This document shows positions 1 to 9,549 of a stretch of 64,000 bases of DNA, one piece after another. The translations under genes and the position numbers were made by a program. The first letter of the stretch is position 1. Every line of letters starts with the position of its first letter. Origin of the DNA: Bdellovibrio sp047344985 (lineage in GTDB: Bacteria > Bdellovibrionota > Bdellovibrionia > Bdellovibrionales > Bdellovibrionaceae); assembly GCF_047344985.1 (NCBI RefSeq), contig NZ_CP178861.1:1488001-1552000 (forward strand). Direction: 5' to 3'. The notes beneath the pieces are model-generated. The model ran no database searches, was not told the origin of the DNA, and saw only the letters and a program-made list of their open reading frames with translations.

Positions 1-744
1 GTCATCTGTCATTCCTGGAATCATGTGCAACTCGGCTAGTGTCCTAAAACCGCGATTGGGTGGATAGTAATCAGTTTGTGACAGTTGATTCAGTTCACCG
101 TATTTGGCTCTTTTGTCGCCGCCGTTCAGAGACGTTGCTTTTGGAGTCATCCAATCAGCGATGTTGTTGACCAATTCGTCGAAGCGGGTGTTGCTGTAGT
201 CTCTGGCGAATTGTTCGTCTTCTTGTTTTTTCTGTTCAAAAATATTGAGCAATTGTTTTTTTGTCGACTCTTGCAAAGATTTTGACGGGGAGTTGAGGTC
301 GTTTAAATCAATTTTTGAGCCTTCGTCTTCGATCGTTGCAATGTAGCTTGCATCCATGGAGGATTCTTTAAAGATTTTTTTGAAATTATCTTTATCAACG
401 GCACTGAGTTCATCTGGAATTGGCAAAGGCCATGCAAAGGGGAACTTCCAAATTTGATCTAGCAAAGGGCTGTTACCCAATTGTGCACCGAATTTGTCTT
501 GAGCTTGTTGATAGATTTTAATGCGCAGAAGGCTTAACTGCATTCCAGATTTTGCAGCGTAGTACGCTTTCACACGATTAAGACCTTGCGAGTTTACTAG
601 GTACTCAACATTGGAATCGTAAGAAACTTCCATCGCGAAATACATGATAAGCATGATCGCTGCGATCGCGATCATGAGGGCCACTCCGCGATTATTACTG
701 ATCGGCTGGTGGAGTTTGCGGCCAAGAGCTTTGATTTTGCGCAT
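1..744 (-). CDS. gspK: Type II secretion minor pseudopilin GspK (partial, cut by window edge)
   Basis: I translated this frame by hand; it runs off the left edge, so the C-terminus is missing. The start at 744 is ATG behind a strong GAGGAGG ribosome site. The N-terminus is basic, then RGVALMIAIAAIMLIMYF forms the pseudopilin hydrophobic helix (about residues 20-40). The glutamate usually found at +5 after the prepilin peptidase site is absent, which is typical of GspK. After it comes a soluble part with SAVDKDNF and DLNDLNSPSK-like segments, as in GspK. The protein caps the pseudopilus tip together with GspI and GspJ in the periplasm. The start lies about 50 bases inside the end of gspJ, so translation is probably coupled. 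It is the ninth gene of the gsp operon seen here; gspL/M would be expected further left. Confidence 0.85.
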   Translation of the reverse strand, partial: MRKIKALGRKLHQPISNNRGVALMIAIAAIMLIMYFAMEVSYDSNVEYLVNSQGLNRVKAYYAAKSGMQLSLLRIKIYQQAQDKFGAQLGNSPLLDQIWKFPFAWPLPIPDELSAVDKDNFKKIFKESSMDASYIATIEDEGSKIDLNDLNSPSKSLQESTKKQLLNIFEQKKQEDEQFARDYSNTRFDELVNNIADWMTPKATSLNGGDKRAKYGELNQLSQTDYYPPNRGFRTLAELHMIPGMTDD

Positions 745-1540
745 TTGCACCCTCCTCAGGATTGTTAGGGAAGTGGATCGGGACGATCACTTGCATTGAA
801 TATTTTTTGCTTCTGTCTTTTACTTTCTTTTCTACTGTCAAAGAAACTTCTACGGCCTGTGGGAATTTTCCTTTTGTGGCGCCATCGCCACCAGCGTCTG
901 TGCGCCAGTCGCCGACCCAGTCTTGTTTTCCTTTACCACGGTAGCGAAGTTTAAATTCCGAGACATTTTCTAGAAGAACGATTTCGTCTCCGCCTTTTGT
1001 AACATCTAAATCGACGTAAGGGGAGCTTCTGCGCCACAAGCATTTTGACGACGCTTTATCGTCGCGCAGGTTTTTACAATCTTTCAGTGAGTATCCCACT
1101 TCGATAAAATCAGCTTGTTGAACATTGCGTACGGTGCGTGCGTTGTTCATTGTCACAAAGCTTAGAGTATCACTTGCACCAACAAAGTGTGTTTCAGGAT
1201 CTCTGCGCGGAACTTCTCGGCGATTTGCAGGATCGTTAGGGTTTTCAGGAATTGGTCCCGCTGGTGGTTGCCCTGGTTGAGTTGGAGGAGCATTTTTCTT
1301 TTTAAGAATTTGCTCCAACTCTTTTTCAATATCGCGATAGTGATAAGCTAAATTAATATCACGCTCGATAAGGCGCATGGCATCTCTCATGCGAGACACA
1401 TCGTCGATTTGGTCTTGCAACTTAACTTTGGCTTTGATCGCCTGACTGATGGCTTGCGCCGTCAGAACCGTCAACGTTCCCAAAATTGAGATCGTGATCA
1501 TCAGTTCAATCATAGTAAAGCCAAGGCGATTTCGTTTCAC
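695..1540 (-). CDS. gspJ: Type II secretion minor pseudopilin GspJ
   Basis: 281 residues. The N-terminus has a prepilin peptidase site, MKRNRLG then FTMIELM, with glutamate at +5, followed by a hydrophobic helix to about residue 30. A proline-rich stretch (about 83-108) interrupts the soluble domain; the length is somewhat above the usual 200-230 residues of GspJ, and the tail is Gln/Pro-rich. Its place between gspI and gspK is the usual GspJ position, and the family role is in the pseudopilus tip complex with GspI and GspK. The start is GTG, and it overlaps the last base of the gspI stop (TAGTG), so reinitiation is likely. Confidence 0.88.
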   Translation of the reverse strand: MKRNRLGFTMIELMITISILGTLTVLTAQAISQAIKAKVKLQDQIDDVSRMRDAMRLIERDINLAYHYRDIEKELEQILKKKNAPPTQPGQPPAGPIPENPNDPANRREVPRRDPETHFVGASDTLSFVTMNNARTVRNVQQADFIEVGYSLKDCKNLRDDKASSKCLWRRSSPYVDLDVTKGGDEIVLLENVSEFKLRYRGKGKQDWVGDWRTDAGGDGATKGKFPQAVEVSLTVEKKVKDRSKKYSMQVIVPIHFPNNPEEGANAQNQSSWPQTPPADQ

Positions 1541-2043
1541 TATTGCGCCCCCGGCATCGCTGGAAGTTGAATCTCTTTATCGTAGTCGACAAAATATTGA
1601 GTGGCAGAGAACTGCAAAGGTTTTTTACCGCCTTTATAGATCACGCTCACTTTGACTTCTTTGACGGATTTTCCTAAATGCTCCGCCAAAGTTTTCATCA
1701 CGGTTAAAGTCATTTCATCAGCGCCGCCAGATTGTGCGGTGAGGGTCGCGGAAAAATCGGGAACTTCAAATTCTTTGGTTTCCATTTTCCAAGAATATTG
1801 AGGATACTCGGAACCGAAGTCGTCTTCTTTTTCTTCAGGAATTGAATCAAGAGGTTTGCCGGCGTATTCCATTTCGATCTCCACCATTTTTCTTTCTAAG
1901 AGGGCAGAGACTTCCGTGGAGAGTTGCGTCTTACGGAGGCGCATAAAGCTTCCGCTCCAGGAGTTCGACAAAAGTAGAAGTCCCGAAGCAAGGATGACCA
2001 CTGCCATGATGGTCTCGATCAATGTGAATCCGTTTTTTTTCAC
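1540..2043 (-). CDS. gspI: Type II secretion minor pseudopilin GspI
   Basis: 167 residues with a textbook prepilin leader: MKKNG then FTLIETIMAVVILASG, glutamate at +5, then a soluble domain. GspI nucleates the minor pseudopilin complex with GspJ and GspK at the tip of the periplasmic pseudopilus. The start codon is GTG (2041-2043) and overlaps the gspH stop by four bases, a sign of translational coupling. The assignment to GspI rather than another minor pseudopilin rests on gene order (G-H-I-J-K) and size. Confidence 0.87.
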   Translation of the reverse strand: MKKNGFTLIETIMAVVILASGLLLLSNSWSGSFMRLRKTQLSTEVSALLERKMVEIEMEYAGKPLDSIPEEKEDDFGSEYPQYSWKMETKEFEVPDFSATLTAQSGGADEMTLTVMKTLAEHLGKSVKEVKVSVIYKGGKKPLQFSATQYFVDYDKEIQLPAMPGAQ

Positions 2044-2627
2044 CTTTGAACATCCTTTAACGAAGAAGCTTTTTCTATTATATCAGCTTGACCCGTTAAA
2101 GGATTAAAAACAAGCGTCCAAGTTAAATTATTTCCGTTCGTGATTTGCACAGCAGCGGCTTCAACAAAGCCTTCTGGGAAAAAATGGACGTAGGCAATAC
2201 CTGAAGTTAAAGGAGCTTTCATATTGGCGGTTTCCACCGAACCAAAACGAAGTCCACCAGGCAAAGTCTGTTCTTTTTTTGTGATAGATTTATCGATTTG
2301 AAAAAGAGGCGGTGGCGCATCTTCTTTTTTTTCTGATTCTTTTTCTTTCGCTTTTTCGTAAGCCTCAGGATCGACGGGTTGCGGTCCGTTGGCCCTTTCC
2401 ACCCAGTATTGTCCGTCTTGGGAATCCAAATCGATCACAAGGCGGTAAGTGGAGTTTGTAAGACGGGCTTTGTTTCGGACATCCTTGCTAAGCACGATAA
2501 AGTGCCTAGCAACAGATTTGATATTCGTATTTGATTTAAAAATACGGGGCATTCCCACAAGAAGAACGGCCCCCAGAATTGCGAGAACGATCATCACCTC
2601 AATAAGAGTAAATCCCTTACGAGACAT
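2040..2627 (-). CDS. gspH: Type II secretion minor pseudopilin GspH
   Basis: 195 residues from the ATG at 2627; a GTG one codon earlier (2630) is possible, but AGGAG is better spaced for the ATG. The leader is MSRKG then FTLIEVMIVLAILG, with the conserved +5 glutamate and a hydrophobic helix. A charged Lys/Glu-rich insert lies near residues 85-105. GspH is a minor pseudopilin that sits between the major pseudopilin shaft and the I-J-K tip. The gene follows gspG by seven bases and overlaps gspI by four. Confidence 0.87.
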   Translation of the reverse strand: MSRKGFTLIEVMIVLAILGAVLLVGMPRIFKSNTNIKSVARHFIVLSKDVRNKARLTNSTYRLVIDLDSQDGQYWVERANGPQPVDPEAYEKAKEKESEKKEDAPPPLFQIDKSITKKEQTLPGGLRFGSVETANMKAPLTSGIAYVHFFPEGFVEAAAVQITNGNNLTWTLVFNPLTGQADIIEKASSLKDVQR

Positions 2628-2634
2628 CACGCTC

Positions 2635-3054
2635 CTACTTGCCGCTATCTAGATCTTCTAGAGAGATATCTTTAGAGTAACCGTCGCCACCTTCGCGACC
2701 GTCTTTACCCAAAGACTTCAAAGAGAATTCACTGCCTTCAAGTTCGTACACAAAATCGTGACCGAATTGGTCTTTGAAACCTTTAGTGTAGTAAGGTTCA
2801 GGGCCCCAGTTTGAGCAGTTTGGATCTGGCTTCGCAAGACCTTCCAAAGTTTGAGGATATTTACCGCAATCTGTGTAGTACATAGAAAGCGCTTGAACGA
2901 TTTGAGTCATTTTAATGCGAGTTTCTTTGACTTTGGATTTATCCAATTGACCAGTCAGACTTGGCAAGAGGAGGGCAACGATACTACCGATGATAGCAAG
3001 GACGATCATGATTTCAATCAGGGTCATACCTTTGCGATTCTTAAGAAGAGACAT
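2635..3054 (-). CDS. gspG: Type II secretion major pseudopilin GspG
   Basis: 139 residues. The leader MSLLKNRKG is followed by MTLIEIMIVLAIIGSIVALLL, with glutamate at +5 after the predicted cleavage. The soluble part carries YYTDCGKYPQTLEGL and a C-terminal GKDGREGGDGYSKDI segment, matching the calcium-binding loop region of GspG. It is the main subunit of the pseudopilus that pushes folded substrates through the GspD secretin. A 173-base gap separates it from gspF upstream, the only large gap in the operon; it may hold a separate promoter or a processing site that raises its expression. Confidence 0.93.
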   Translation of the reverse strand: MSLLKNRKGMTLIEIMIVLAIIGSIVALLLPSLTGQLDKSKVKETRIKMTQIVQALSMYYTDCGKYPQTLEGLAKPDPNCSNWGPEPYYTKGFKDQFGHDFVYELEGSEFSLKSLGKDGREGGDGYSKDISLEDLDSGK

Positions 3055-3227
3055 ACATACTCCTTGTTAACAGATGTTGAGAATAGCAGAAGCCAGTACT
3101 CAGGTAAAGCATCGGTCGAATGTTTCTATGAAACGCGTTCAACTTGAGAACTCAAATTATTTACTCTTCGACCTTGGGCGGGTTAGAGGGATTTGTTGAT
3201 GAATTGCTTTAAGTGCGCGGGCGCGCG

Positions 3228-4445
3228 CTAGCCCGCAATGTTTGCCATTTCGAACATCGGTACCATCACGGCCATCACGATCATACCAATTGCGAAACCC
3301 ATCAGAACGATAACGACGGGGCCCATCAGACTTGTGAGACTTTCCAGCTTATTTTTAACCTGAAAATCATAGGCGTCAGAAACTTGTGAAAGCATGTTCT
3401 CAAGTTCACCGGTTTTTTCACCAATGTTCACCATGTGAATAACGATCGGCGGGAACTGACCGGATTTTTTTAAAGGACCCGCAATAGATTCCCCTTCAGA
3501 GATATTGCTGCGTGCTTCATCAATCGCCATCGCTAAAACGTGGTTGTTAACGATGTTTTTGACGATGTCCATAGCTGCAAGCATCGGAACACCACCATTC
3601 AGCAATGTCGCCAATGTACGAGTAAAGCGAGAAACCGCGACCATGCGAACAGTGGGGCCAACAATAGGGAGTTTGAGTGAAATCGCATCCCACTGGTTGC
3701 GTCCCGCAGGAGTATTCTTCCAGTTTCTGAAAAGCAAGATGACGATAAAAATACTTCCAAAAATCAAATACCAGTAATTCACCATAAACTGGCTGGCATC
3801 AATCAACATGACCGTGTACCAAGGAAGCTGCAAGTTCGGTGCAGATTCAAAGACCACAACCATTTTTGGAATCAAGAAAATGAAAAGGAAACTTAAAAGA
3901 CCCATGGTCACGACAAGCATGATAATAGGATAAGTCATGGCACTGGAAACTTTCGCACGAAGATCTGCTTGCGCTTCGGTAAATTCCGCAAGACGCATTA
4001 AGATGACATCCAGACTTCCTGACATTTCACCGGCTTCCACCATCGAAATATAAATATTCGTGAAGATGTTTGGATATTTCGCCAATGCCTTATGAAGGGG
4101 AGAACCCTCATTCACCATATTCTTACAGTCCGCAATTGCCTCAGATAAAACAGGGTTTTCAACTTGTTCCGAGACTGCCGTCAAAGCATCGACCAAAGGA
4201 ATATTAGCTTTGATCAAGGTCGCCAACTGACGAGTCATCAAGGCTAATTCTTTAACGCCGATTTTTTTCGTGGAACGGGGACCGCTTTTCTTCTTAGGGT
4301 CCACTTTTTTCTTATCGCGAATATCAACGACATAGACATTGTCTTTTTTGAGTTTAGCGCGAGCCGCACGCAAATTCTCAGAGTCGATGACTCCTTTTAC
4401 GTTTTTTCCGTCTCGTGTGAGGCCCTTGTACTCAAAAATAGGCAT
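3228..4445 (-). CDS. gspF: Type II secretion inner-membrane platform protein GspF
   Basis: 405 residues, the usual GspF/PilC length. It begins MPIFEYKGLTRDGKNVKG, typical of the family, and has two repeated cytoplasmic GspF domains: the first has LATLIKANIPLVDALTAV near residues 93-110, the second has RTLATLLNGGVPMLAAMDIV near 275-295. Three membrane segments are visible, near residues 170-190, 215-237 and 370-395. GspF is the polytopic platform protein that couples the GspE ATPase to pseudopilus assembly. It follows gspE by ten bases. A short GC-rich hairpin covers its stop codon. Confidence 0.93.
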   Translation of the reverse strand: MPIFEYKGLTRDGKNVKGVIDSENLRAARAKLKKDNVYVVDIRDKKKVDPKKKSGPRSTKKIGVKELALMTRQLATLIKANIPLVDALTAVSEQVENPVLSEAIADCKNMVNEGSPLHKALAKYPNIFTNIYISMVEAGEMSGSLDVILMRLAEFTEAQADLRAKVSSAMTYPIIMLVVTMGLLSFLFIFLIPKMVVVFESAPNLQLPWYTVMLIDASQFMVNYWYLIFGSIFIVILLFRNWKNTPAGRNQWDAISLKLPIVGPTVRMVAVSRFTRTLATLLNGGVPMLAAMDIVKNIVNNHVLAMAIDEARSNISEGESIAGPLKKSGQFPPIVIHMVNIGEKTGELENMLSQVSDAYDFQVKNKLESLTSLMGPVVIVLMGFAIGMIVMAVMVPMFEMANIAG

Positions 4446-4455
4446 GTTCGTTTTC

Positions 4456-6147
4456 CTAGATGTCTAACTGTGTATTCGAAGTCAGTTCTTCAATCGTCGT
4501 AATGCCCGCAAGCACTTTGGCGATACCGTGATCTCGGAATGTTTTCATTCCGTTTTGCACAGCTTGTCTCTTGATAGAGTTACCATCTTTTCTTTGCATG
4601 ATCAAAGAGCGGATGTCATCTGTCACAACCAAAAGTTCACTGATCGTCGTACGACCCGAATAACCTTTTTGCCCACAGTGATTGCAACCCATCGCGCGGC
4701 AGATGTGCGAGTTCTTCGCTTCTTCTTTGCTAACACCGATCAATTGCAATTCAAAATCAGAAGGTTCATAAGGAGCTTTGCAGTGAGGGCAGAGAACGCG
4801 CACAAGACGTTGAGCCACGACACCTTGAATGGACGTGGCAATCAAGAACGGTTCCACGCCGAAGTCAATCAAACGCGGGAAGGCACCGGCCGAGTCATTC
4901 GTATGCAGAGTTGAAAGAACCAAGTGACCTGTGAGGGACGCTTGAATCGCAAGTTCGGCAGTTTCCAAGTCACGAACCTCACCGACCATGATAATGTCAG
5001 GGTCTTGACGAAGGAACGATCTTAATCCCGCCGCAAATGTTAAACCAATTTTTGAGTTCACTTGCACTTGTCCAATCCCATGGATACGTTGCTCCACCGG
5101 ATCTTCCACTGTCAGAATATTTACGTCAGGTTTGTTCAATTTTGAAAGGGCTCCGTACAGAGTCGTGGACTTACCAGAACCTGTTGGACCCGTCACAAGG
5201 AAGATTCCGTAACTGCGCGCCAGAAGATCATCCAGGCGTTCTAAGTTTTCAGTCGAGAAACCCAACTGTTGCAACTCCAAAACGATGCTCGATCTATCTT
5301 GAATACGCATCACCAGACGTTCACCGTGAGCCGTCGGCACCGTAGAAAGACGGATATCGATATCTTTACCGCCGACTTTCAAAGGAATACGACCATCTTG
5401 GGGCAAGCGTTTTTCGGCGATGTTTAAGTTCGCCATAACTTTGATACGGGACGTGATCGCGTTTTGCAGCTTCTTAGGTGGTTTAAAGACGTCGAACAAA
5501 ATACCGTCCGTACGGAAACGAACGACCATGTCTTTTTCATAAGGTTCAATATGGATATCAGACGCTTTTTCTTTGACGGCACGAAAGAGAAGGCTGTTCA
5601 CCATCTTGATCACCGGCGCATCATCTTCGCCAGCTTCAAGAAGATCTACGATCGGATCGTCTAAGTCGTAATCTTCGTCTTCGATTTCATCAAGGCCTGA
5701 AAGATTCGCTGTGCTTTTTTCGTAAACTTTATTGATCGCATCTTGCACGCGGCTTGTTGTCGTAATCAAAGGGCGCACGCGTTTTCCGAATAGAACTTTC
5801 AAATCATCCAACGCTTTTAGATTCACAGGGTTGCTCGTCAAAGCAATCAAAGTGTCTGAGTCTTCCTTGTAGGGGAGGACGTTGTGTTGTTTGGCGTAGT
5901 TAATAGGAATGTCTCGGATCAAGTCGACGGCGATATCGCTGACAGGGATGTCGCGAATAAAATCCAGTCCCAATTCTTTGCAGAGATCGGCGACGACTTC
6001 ATCCGCCGTGGAAAATTCTTTTGCGGCTAAAGCTTCTCCGACCGTGACGGGTCTCACCACGGAAGGATTGGCTAACACAGAACGCACTTGGTCCTGTGTC
6101 AGGGATGTTGCTTTAGTTAAGATCGTTTGAATATCCACGGAGGCCAT
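4456..6147 (-). CDS. gspE: Type II secretion ATPase GspE
   Basis: 563 residues. An N-terminal GspE/PilB domain (about 1-150) precedes the ATPase core. Walker A is GPTGSGKSTT (about 320-330), the Asp box is VEDPVEQ, Walker B is DPDIIMVGEVRD, and the His box is LSTLHTNDS. A zinc-binding module with paired cysteines (CPHC, then CNHC) lies near residues 445-490, as in GspE and PilB. The enzyme sits on the cytoplasmic face and powers pseudopilus extension through GspF and GspL. The start at 6147 follows a GAGGAATAATAAGA ribosome site formed by the end of gspD. Confidence 0.95.
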   Translation of the reverse strand: MASVDIQTILTKATSLTQDQVRSVLANPSVVRPVTVGEALAAKEFSTADEVVADLCKELGLDFIRDIPVSDIAVDLIRDIPINYAKQHNVLPYKEDSDTLIALTSNPVNLKALDDLKVLFGKRVRPLITTTSRVQDAINKVYEKSTANLSGLDEIEDEDYDLDDPIVDLLEAGEDDAPVIKMVNSLLFRAVKEKASDIHIEPYEKDMVVRFRTDGILFDVFKPPKKLQNAITSRIKVMANLNIAEKRLPQDGRIPLKVGGKDIDIRLSTVPTAHGERLVMRIQDRSSIVLELQQLGFSTENLERLDDLLARSYGIFLVTGPTGSGKSTTLYGALSKLNKPDVNILTVEDPVEQRIHGIGQVQVNSKIGLTFAAGLRSFLRQDPDIIMVGEVRDLETAELAIQASLTGHLVLSTLHTNDSAGAFPRLIDFGVEPFLIATSIQGVVAQRLVRVLCPHCKAPYEPSDFELQLIGVSKEEAKNSHICRAMGCNHCGQKGYSGRTTISELLVVTDDIRSLIMQRKDGNSIKRQAVQNGMKTFRDHGIAKVLAGITTIEELTSNTQLDI

Positions 6148-6152
6148 TCTTA

Positions 6153-8447
6153 TTATTCCTCTTCAATAGCAGGGGCTGGAACATCGCTCGCAGTGCCCTG
6201 AGCGCGACGTTGAATTTCATCCATCTTTTTACCATAAGGATCCACGCCGCCCTGAGATTTGATGAAATCAAGACGCTCGTCCAGCTTTTTAGACACGATT
6301 TGGTTCGTATCGGCAGAGTTTCTCACAATTTTCGGAGTTAAGAACACCACCATGTTTGTTTTGTCCTTCACAATCGTGCGGGACTTAAACAACCAACCCA
6401 AAATAGGAATATCGCCGAGAAGTGGAACTTTCGTCACAGATTCGATGTCTTGTTCTCTCATCAAACCACCCAGAATCGCTGTATCGCCGTTGTTCACGTT
6501 GATCACAGTTTTGATCGAACGTTTCGCCAAAGGCTGAGTCGAGTCTTGGAACGCTTTTGGCGTACTTGCTGTTGAAAGCTGAGAAACCTGTTGTTTGATT
6601 TCCATACGAATCGCATTTGTCGTTGGGCTGATGAACGGTTTCAAATTCAATTTGATCGTTGCATCTTCAAACACAGGTGTTGTGACTGTCGTACCGCTTG
6701 TTCCGCTGCTTGTCGCATTCGAACCCACGACGACTTTATCACCGACCTCAATTTCACCCTCTTGATTGTCCAAAGTCATGATCTGAGGAGTGGAGAGGAT
6801 GTTGGCTTTTTTCGCTGTCTTTAAGAAGTTAATAAAGCCCAAAAGGTTTGGAATCTTCAAGCTTGTTTTGCTCACAGGATCTGTGACCTCAACAACTTTA
6901 CCTTCACCAAAACCAATCACGGCCCCGTTACCACCCGTCGGACTCAAGAGTGTATTCAGGTTATCAATACCATTGAAACCCACTTTGCCGTAACCAGAGT
7001 CGCCGTATTTATAGTAACCAATACCCCAAGAAGTTCCGTCGTTGGCACTCATCTCCATGATGATCGCCTCAACAAAAACCTGATCGCGAGGAGTGTCGAT
7101 TTTATTTAAAAGATTCAAAACCACTTCGTAATCTTGTTTGCTGGCCGTGATGATCAAGCTGTTTGTCGTTTTATCGCCGACAATCTTAACATCGCCACCG
7201 AAGATCTCTTGCGGAGCCTGCATTTGACCACCAACGCCGATAGGGGAAAGAATGCTACCGCCTGTTTGCGGTTTTGGAGAAGCATCTTTCGTCACACCTT
7301 GAAGAGTTTGTGCCAATTTTTCAGCATCGCCATTTTTCACGTGATAAACATAAACGCCGCCAGATTCTTCTGCGCGGATTTTGAAATCAAGTTGAGAGAT
7401 CAATTTTTTAACACGAACGATACCGGATTTATTTCCGACTACGATGATAGAGTTTGTTCTGTCATCGGGGATGGCCATAAAGAAGCTTGCACCCTGTTGC
7501 GACGTCGCTCCCGCGGAACGAGAGAAGCGCGGAACACCCGCTGTGAAAGTTCCTGGCGCGCCACCTTGAGTTTTATTTCCTTTGTTAACAATCTTGTCAA
7601 CGAGGTCCGCAAGATCTTTGGCCTTTGCGTACTTAATAGGAATAACTTCAAGTTGTTCTTCAAATCCCGGGACGTCCAACTGGCTGATGATTTTCATCAC
7701 GCGGTCAATGTTAGAGCCGTAGTCAGAGATGATGATCGAGTTCGTTGGCTCATAGATATTCATTTCACCATCTTTAGACGGAAGAATACGAAGATCTCTG
7801 TTCACTTGCGCTGCTGAAATGTGCTTCAAGTGAATGATACGAGTGATCATTTGATCCGAGTTTGGATAGTAAGCGCCAGAGAATGTTTCAATGTTGTCGC
7901 GTTGAGCATTTCTTGCCGACTTCACTTTTAAGAAGCTGCCTGAAGGAACTACGGTGAAACCGTTGATCGCAAGGGCAGAAAGGAAAGCTTTATAAGCTTC
8001 CGCAACAGTGATTTTAGATGGTGCGATGATTGTGATCTTTCCGCGCACACCTGGATCAATGATAAAGTTTTTTCCTGTCAATTCACTGATCGCTTTGATG
8101 ATGTCTGTGATTTCCACGTTCGGAAAGTCGAAAGACTCAATCGTCTCAGGAAAGTTTTTGCTATTGATATCTTCAATCGGAGCTTTAGCAAATTTCTCTT
8201 TCGCACTTTTGTTCATGACTTCATTGCCACCAGCAGCGCCTTTGTGATTCGAGCCACTGTTAGAACCAGGCGTTGCTGAAGGACCTGAAGAGAATGAATC
8301 GCTCGGATTTGGAAGTCCGCCGCCAGAATCGCCAAAATCCGGTGGTGGAGGAGGAGGTGGAAAGTCCTCAAACTGTGCATTCGCTGCGGGGCCCACTAAC
8401 TGGGCTGTCATCAATGAAGCAATTCCTATGCTGACGGTTTTTTTCAT
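6153..8447 (-). CDS. gspD: Type II secretion outer-membrane secretin GspD
   Basis: 764 residues. It has an N-terminal signal peptide (MKKTVSIGIASLMTAQL, cleaved near AANA), a proline/glycine/serine-rich linker (about 25-90), then N0 (FPNVEITDIIKAISELTGKN) and three N-domain repeats with the VIPIKYAKAKDLADLV type of motif. The C-terminal secretin domain ends with VPLLGDIPILGWLFKS, the family hallmark, followed by a charged tail. It forms the outer-membrane channel through which folded proteins leave the cell. The Pro/Gly/Ser linker before N0 is longer than in enterobacterial GspD. It precedes gspE by five bases. Confidence 0.95.
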   Translation of the reverse strand: MKKTVSIGIASLMTAQLVGPAANAQFEDFPPPPPPPDFGDSGGGLPNPSDSFSSGPSATPGSNSGSNHKGAAGGNEVMNKSAKEKFAKAPIEDINSKNFPETIESFDFPNVEITDIIKAISELTGKNFIIDPGVRGKITIIAPSKITVAEAYKAFLSALAINGFTVVPSGSFLKVKSARNAQRDNIETFSGAYYPNSDQMITRIIHLKHISAAQVNRDLRILPSKDGEMNIYEPTNSIIISDYGSNIDRVMKIISQLDVPGFEEQLEVIPIKYAKAKDLADLVDKIVNKGNKTQGGAPGTFTAGVPRFSRSAGATSQQGASFFMAIPDDRTNSIIVVGNKSGIVRVKKLISQLDFKIRAEESGGVYVYHVKNGDAEKLAQTLQGVTKDASPKPQTGGSILSPIGVGGQMQAPQEIFGGDVKIVGDKTTNSLIITASKQDYEVVLNLLNKIDTPRDQVFVEAIIMEMSANDGTSWGIGYYKYGDSGYGKVGFNGIDNLNTLLSPTGGNGAVIGFGEGKVVEVTDPVSKTSLKIPNLLGFINFLKTAKKANILSTPQIMTLDNQEGEIEVGDKVVVGSNATSSGTSGTTVTTPVFEDATIKLNLKPFISPTTNAIRMEIKQQVSQLSTASTPKAFQDSTQPLAKRSIKTVINVNNGDTAILGGLMREQDIESVTKVPLLGDIPILGWLFKSRTIVKDKTNMVVFLTPKIVRNSADTNQIVSKKLDERLDFIKSQGGVDPYGKKMDEIQRRAQGTASDVPAPAIEEE

Positions 8448-8472
8448 TTTCCCTCTCCTCTGTCCTTGAGGA

Positions 8473-9390
8473 TTATTGAATATTATAAGTCATAGTTTCG
8501 TTTTTGCCGTTTCTCTCAACTTGCAAAGTCACCTTTGGTGAATTTTTGAGAGTGTTGTAAAGCTCCATCGCTTTTGCGGGGCTATCAACCGGAGTTCCAT
8601 CGACAGATTTAATCACGTCCATGCGTTGCAAACCGAGTTGCTCATAAATACTTCCAGGCTGCATATCAAGAAGGCGGAAGCCATTGATATTTCCAGTACC
8701 GGGTTCACGATTGGGAACAGCACGGGCTTGCATCAAAATACTTGAAAGATCGTTTGTGTATTTCAAAAGGTCGGCGCGTTTGATCGTGAAATTGTTTTCT
8801 CCCGTTTTCATGACTTCACGTCCTGTACCGCCACCCATGGGACGAGCGCCGCCGAACGCCACCTTGTTACCTTCTTTTTTCATTTCGATGTACTCAAGAC
8901 GGTTGGAGTTGAGGTTGCGGAAAATCACTTTTTGACGCTCTACTTTTAGGATTGAAGCCATGCCTTCAATCTCTTTTCCCGGACTGTAAGAAACAACTTG
9001 GTTTTTGCCACGAACTTCAATCGCGGCAATGGATTTTTCAGGGTTGGAATGCACCAAAGTTCCGATCAAATTCAACGGCAATTGTGAAGGAACAGGTTCG
9101 TCTTCTTTCTGCGCTTCGGCACCTTTGGATTTATCCACTAAGGCATCAGGAATTTGGCCATTGGAAGCAAACATGTTACGGCTGGTTATGCTGTTGTAAG
9201 CGCCGCGACTGACGCTGGAATCGATTTGTGCAGATTTTGGATGCGATGGGGGAGCCGATTGAGGAAGCATGCGATCTCTGTAAGCCAAGATAGCTAAGTC
9301 AGCAATGCAGTAACCAACAAACACAAAGAGAATGTAGGCGTACCATCTTTCAAATGGAGGGCGTTGATTCTTCGGGTTACGTGAAATCAC
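8473..9390 (-). CDS. gspC: Type II secretion inner-membrane protein GspC with PDZ domain
   Basis: 305 residues, the first gene of the gsp operon. The start is GTG with AAGGA ten bases upstream. There is a short cytoplasmic N-terminus, one membrane helix (YAYILFVFVGYCIADLAIL, about 18-36), a homology region (QLPLNLIGTLVHSNPEKSIAAIE, about 102-125), and a C-terminal PDZ domain (GFRLLDMQPGSIYEQLGL to the end). GspC links the inner-membrane platform to the N0 domain of GspD and may help select substrates. The intergenic region 9391-9549 should carry the operon promoter, shared with the divergent gene. Confidence 0.9.
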   Translation of the reverse strand: MISRNPKNQRPPFERWYAYILFVFVGYCIADLAILAYRDRMLPQSAPPSHPKSAQIDSSVSRGAYNSITSRNMFASNGQIPDALVDKSKGAEAQKEDEPVPSQLPLNLIGTLVHSNPEKSIAAIEVRGKNQVVSYSPGKEIEGMASILKVERQKVIFRNLNSNRLEYIEMKKEGNKVAFGGARPMGGGTGREVMKTGENNFTIKRADLLKYTNDLSSILMQARAVPNREPGTGNINGFRLLDMQPGSIYEQLGLQRMDVIKSVDGTPVDSPAKAMELYNTLKNSPKVTLQVERNGKNETMTYNIQ

Positions 9391-9549
9391 AGTTGTACAA
9401 TCCTTTGTCTAATGATCGGCCTAGTCCTTGGGCCTCTCACAATCCTATCAAAAAGGCGGGGGATCGGCACTAAAAAATACAAGCTGGACCATGGTCTTGA
9501 TTGTTTAAATTTCTACACACATTCTCAAAAGTTAAGTCATGATAGAAGT

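Noticed and set aside
7134..7817. Long plus-strand open frame inside gspD
   Set aside because: It is antisense to a well-supported secretin gene, has no ribosome site and encodes a Phe/Arg/Cys-rich protein typical of a shadow frame.
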